DNA of 30,974 nt, taken from assembly GCA_003560455.1 (NCBI GenBank), contig PWIL01000129.1, positions 1-30,974 of the forward strand, given 5' to 3'. The DNA is from Mollicutes bacterium. GTDB lineage: Bacteria > Bacillota_I > Bacilli_A > RF39 > UBA660. Under the pieces are notes generated by a model, which saw nothing but the letters and a program-made list of their open reading frames with translations, did no database searches and was not told the DNA's origin. Below, piece after piece: positions 30,916-30,974 of the stretch (its first letter is position 1; each line of letters opens with the position of its first letter). The position numbers were made by a program, and so were the translations under genes.

Positions 30916-30974
30916 TAATTTATTCCTCTTTTTATCACTCTGTTTTTAATTTTATTTTTTCCCCTAGTCATTTG

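Noticed and set aside
1..30974. CRISPR arrays, tRNA or rRNA genes, origin of replication
   Set aside because: No spaced direct repeats, no cloverleaf or conserved rRNA stretch, and no DnaA-box cluster or replication genes seen on reading.

Overview
The window is AT-rich, with tightly packed genes mostly on the minus strand. Ribosome binding sites are strong (AGGAGG), promoters are near-consensus sigma-A type, and stop codons include TGA (for example the (p)ppGpp gene ending at 18264 and the transposase ending at 30661), with TGG for Trp where checked. This points to a low-GC Gram-positive bacterium using the standard code, probably a Bacilli/Mollicutes-related lineage (Acholeplasma, Izemoplasma, Erysipelotrichia or RF39-like) rather than a Mycoplasma with recoded TGA. 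The lineage is an inference from gene content; there is no rRNA, tRNA or CRISPR array that I can see.

Layout. 1-1.9 kb: end of an acetyltransferase gene, a P-loop kinase-like gene, a small HD hydrolase and a WYL regulator. 2.0-2.25 kb: an unlisted small Lys/Thr/Pro-rich gene with its own promoter and terminator. 2.26-3.04 kb: a heliorhodopsin. 3.1-4.6 kb: an ABC-2 permease followed by a deletion scar in which an ABC ATPase gene and an acetyltransferase gene have lost their facing ends. 4.7-6.7 kb: a lipoprotein, a MerR regulator with an unusual C-terminal domain and a classic 19-bp-spacer promoter, and an unrecognised protein. 6.8-8.3 kb: an ABC-F protein. 8.4-12.8 kb: a phosphorelay operon with one intact hybrid kinase, a lone Hpt protein and a second hybrid kinase whose ATP-binding domain looks dead. 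12.9-15.4 kb: a HAD-acyltransferase fusion with an SGNH hydrolase. 15.5-25.8 kb: mostly housekeeping genes (TlyA, YqeG, short Rel, two lipoproteins, DUF1861, Fic, AlkD-like, ATP-grasp, acetyltransferases).

25.9-30.9 kb is a decaying accessory region. It holds a zinc-ribbon membrane protein split by a frameshift, gene fragments (a radical SAM start, an RNHCP-domain protein, a frameshifted membrane protein), two small genes of different base composition, and two IS3-family elements side by side. The intact IS interrupts both the older IS and a MutS-N-like gene.

The strongest items for a second look are the heliorhodopsin, the catalytically degenerate hybrid kinase beside an intact paralog, the HAD-PlsC/SGNH lipid operon, the small basic gene at 2007-2174, the MerR fusion, and the short Rel with a substituted synthetase residue and a hairpin-containing leader. 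Several frameshifts are single-base losses in homopolymers, so sequencing error must be excluded before calling them biological.
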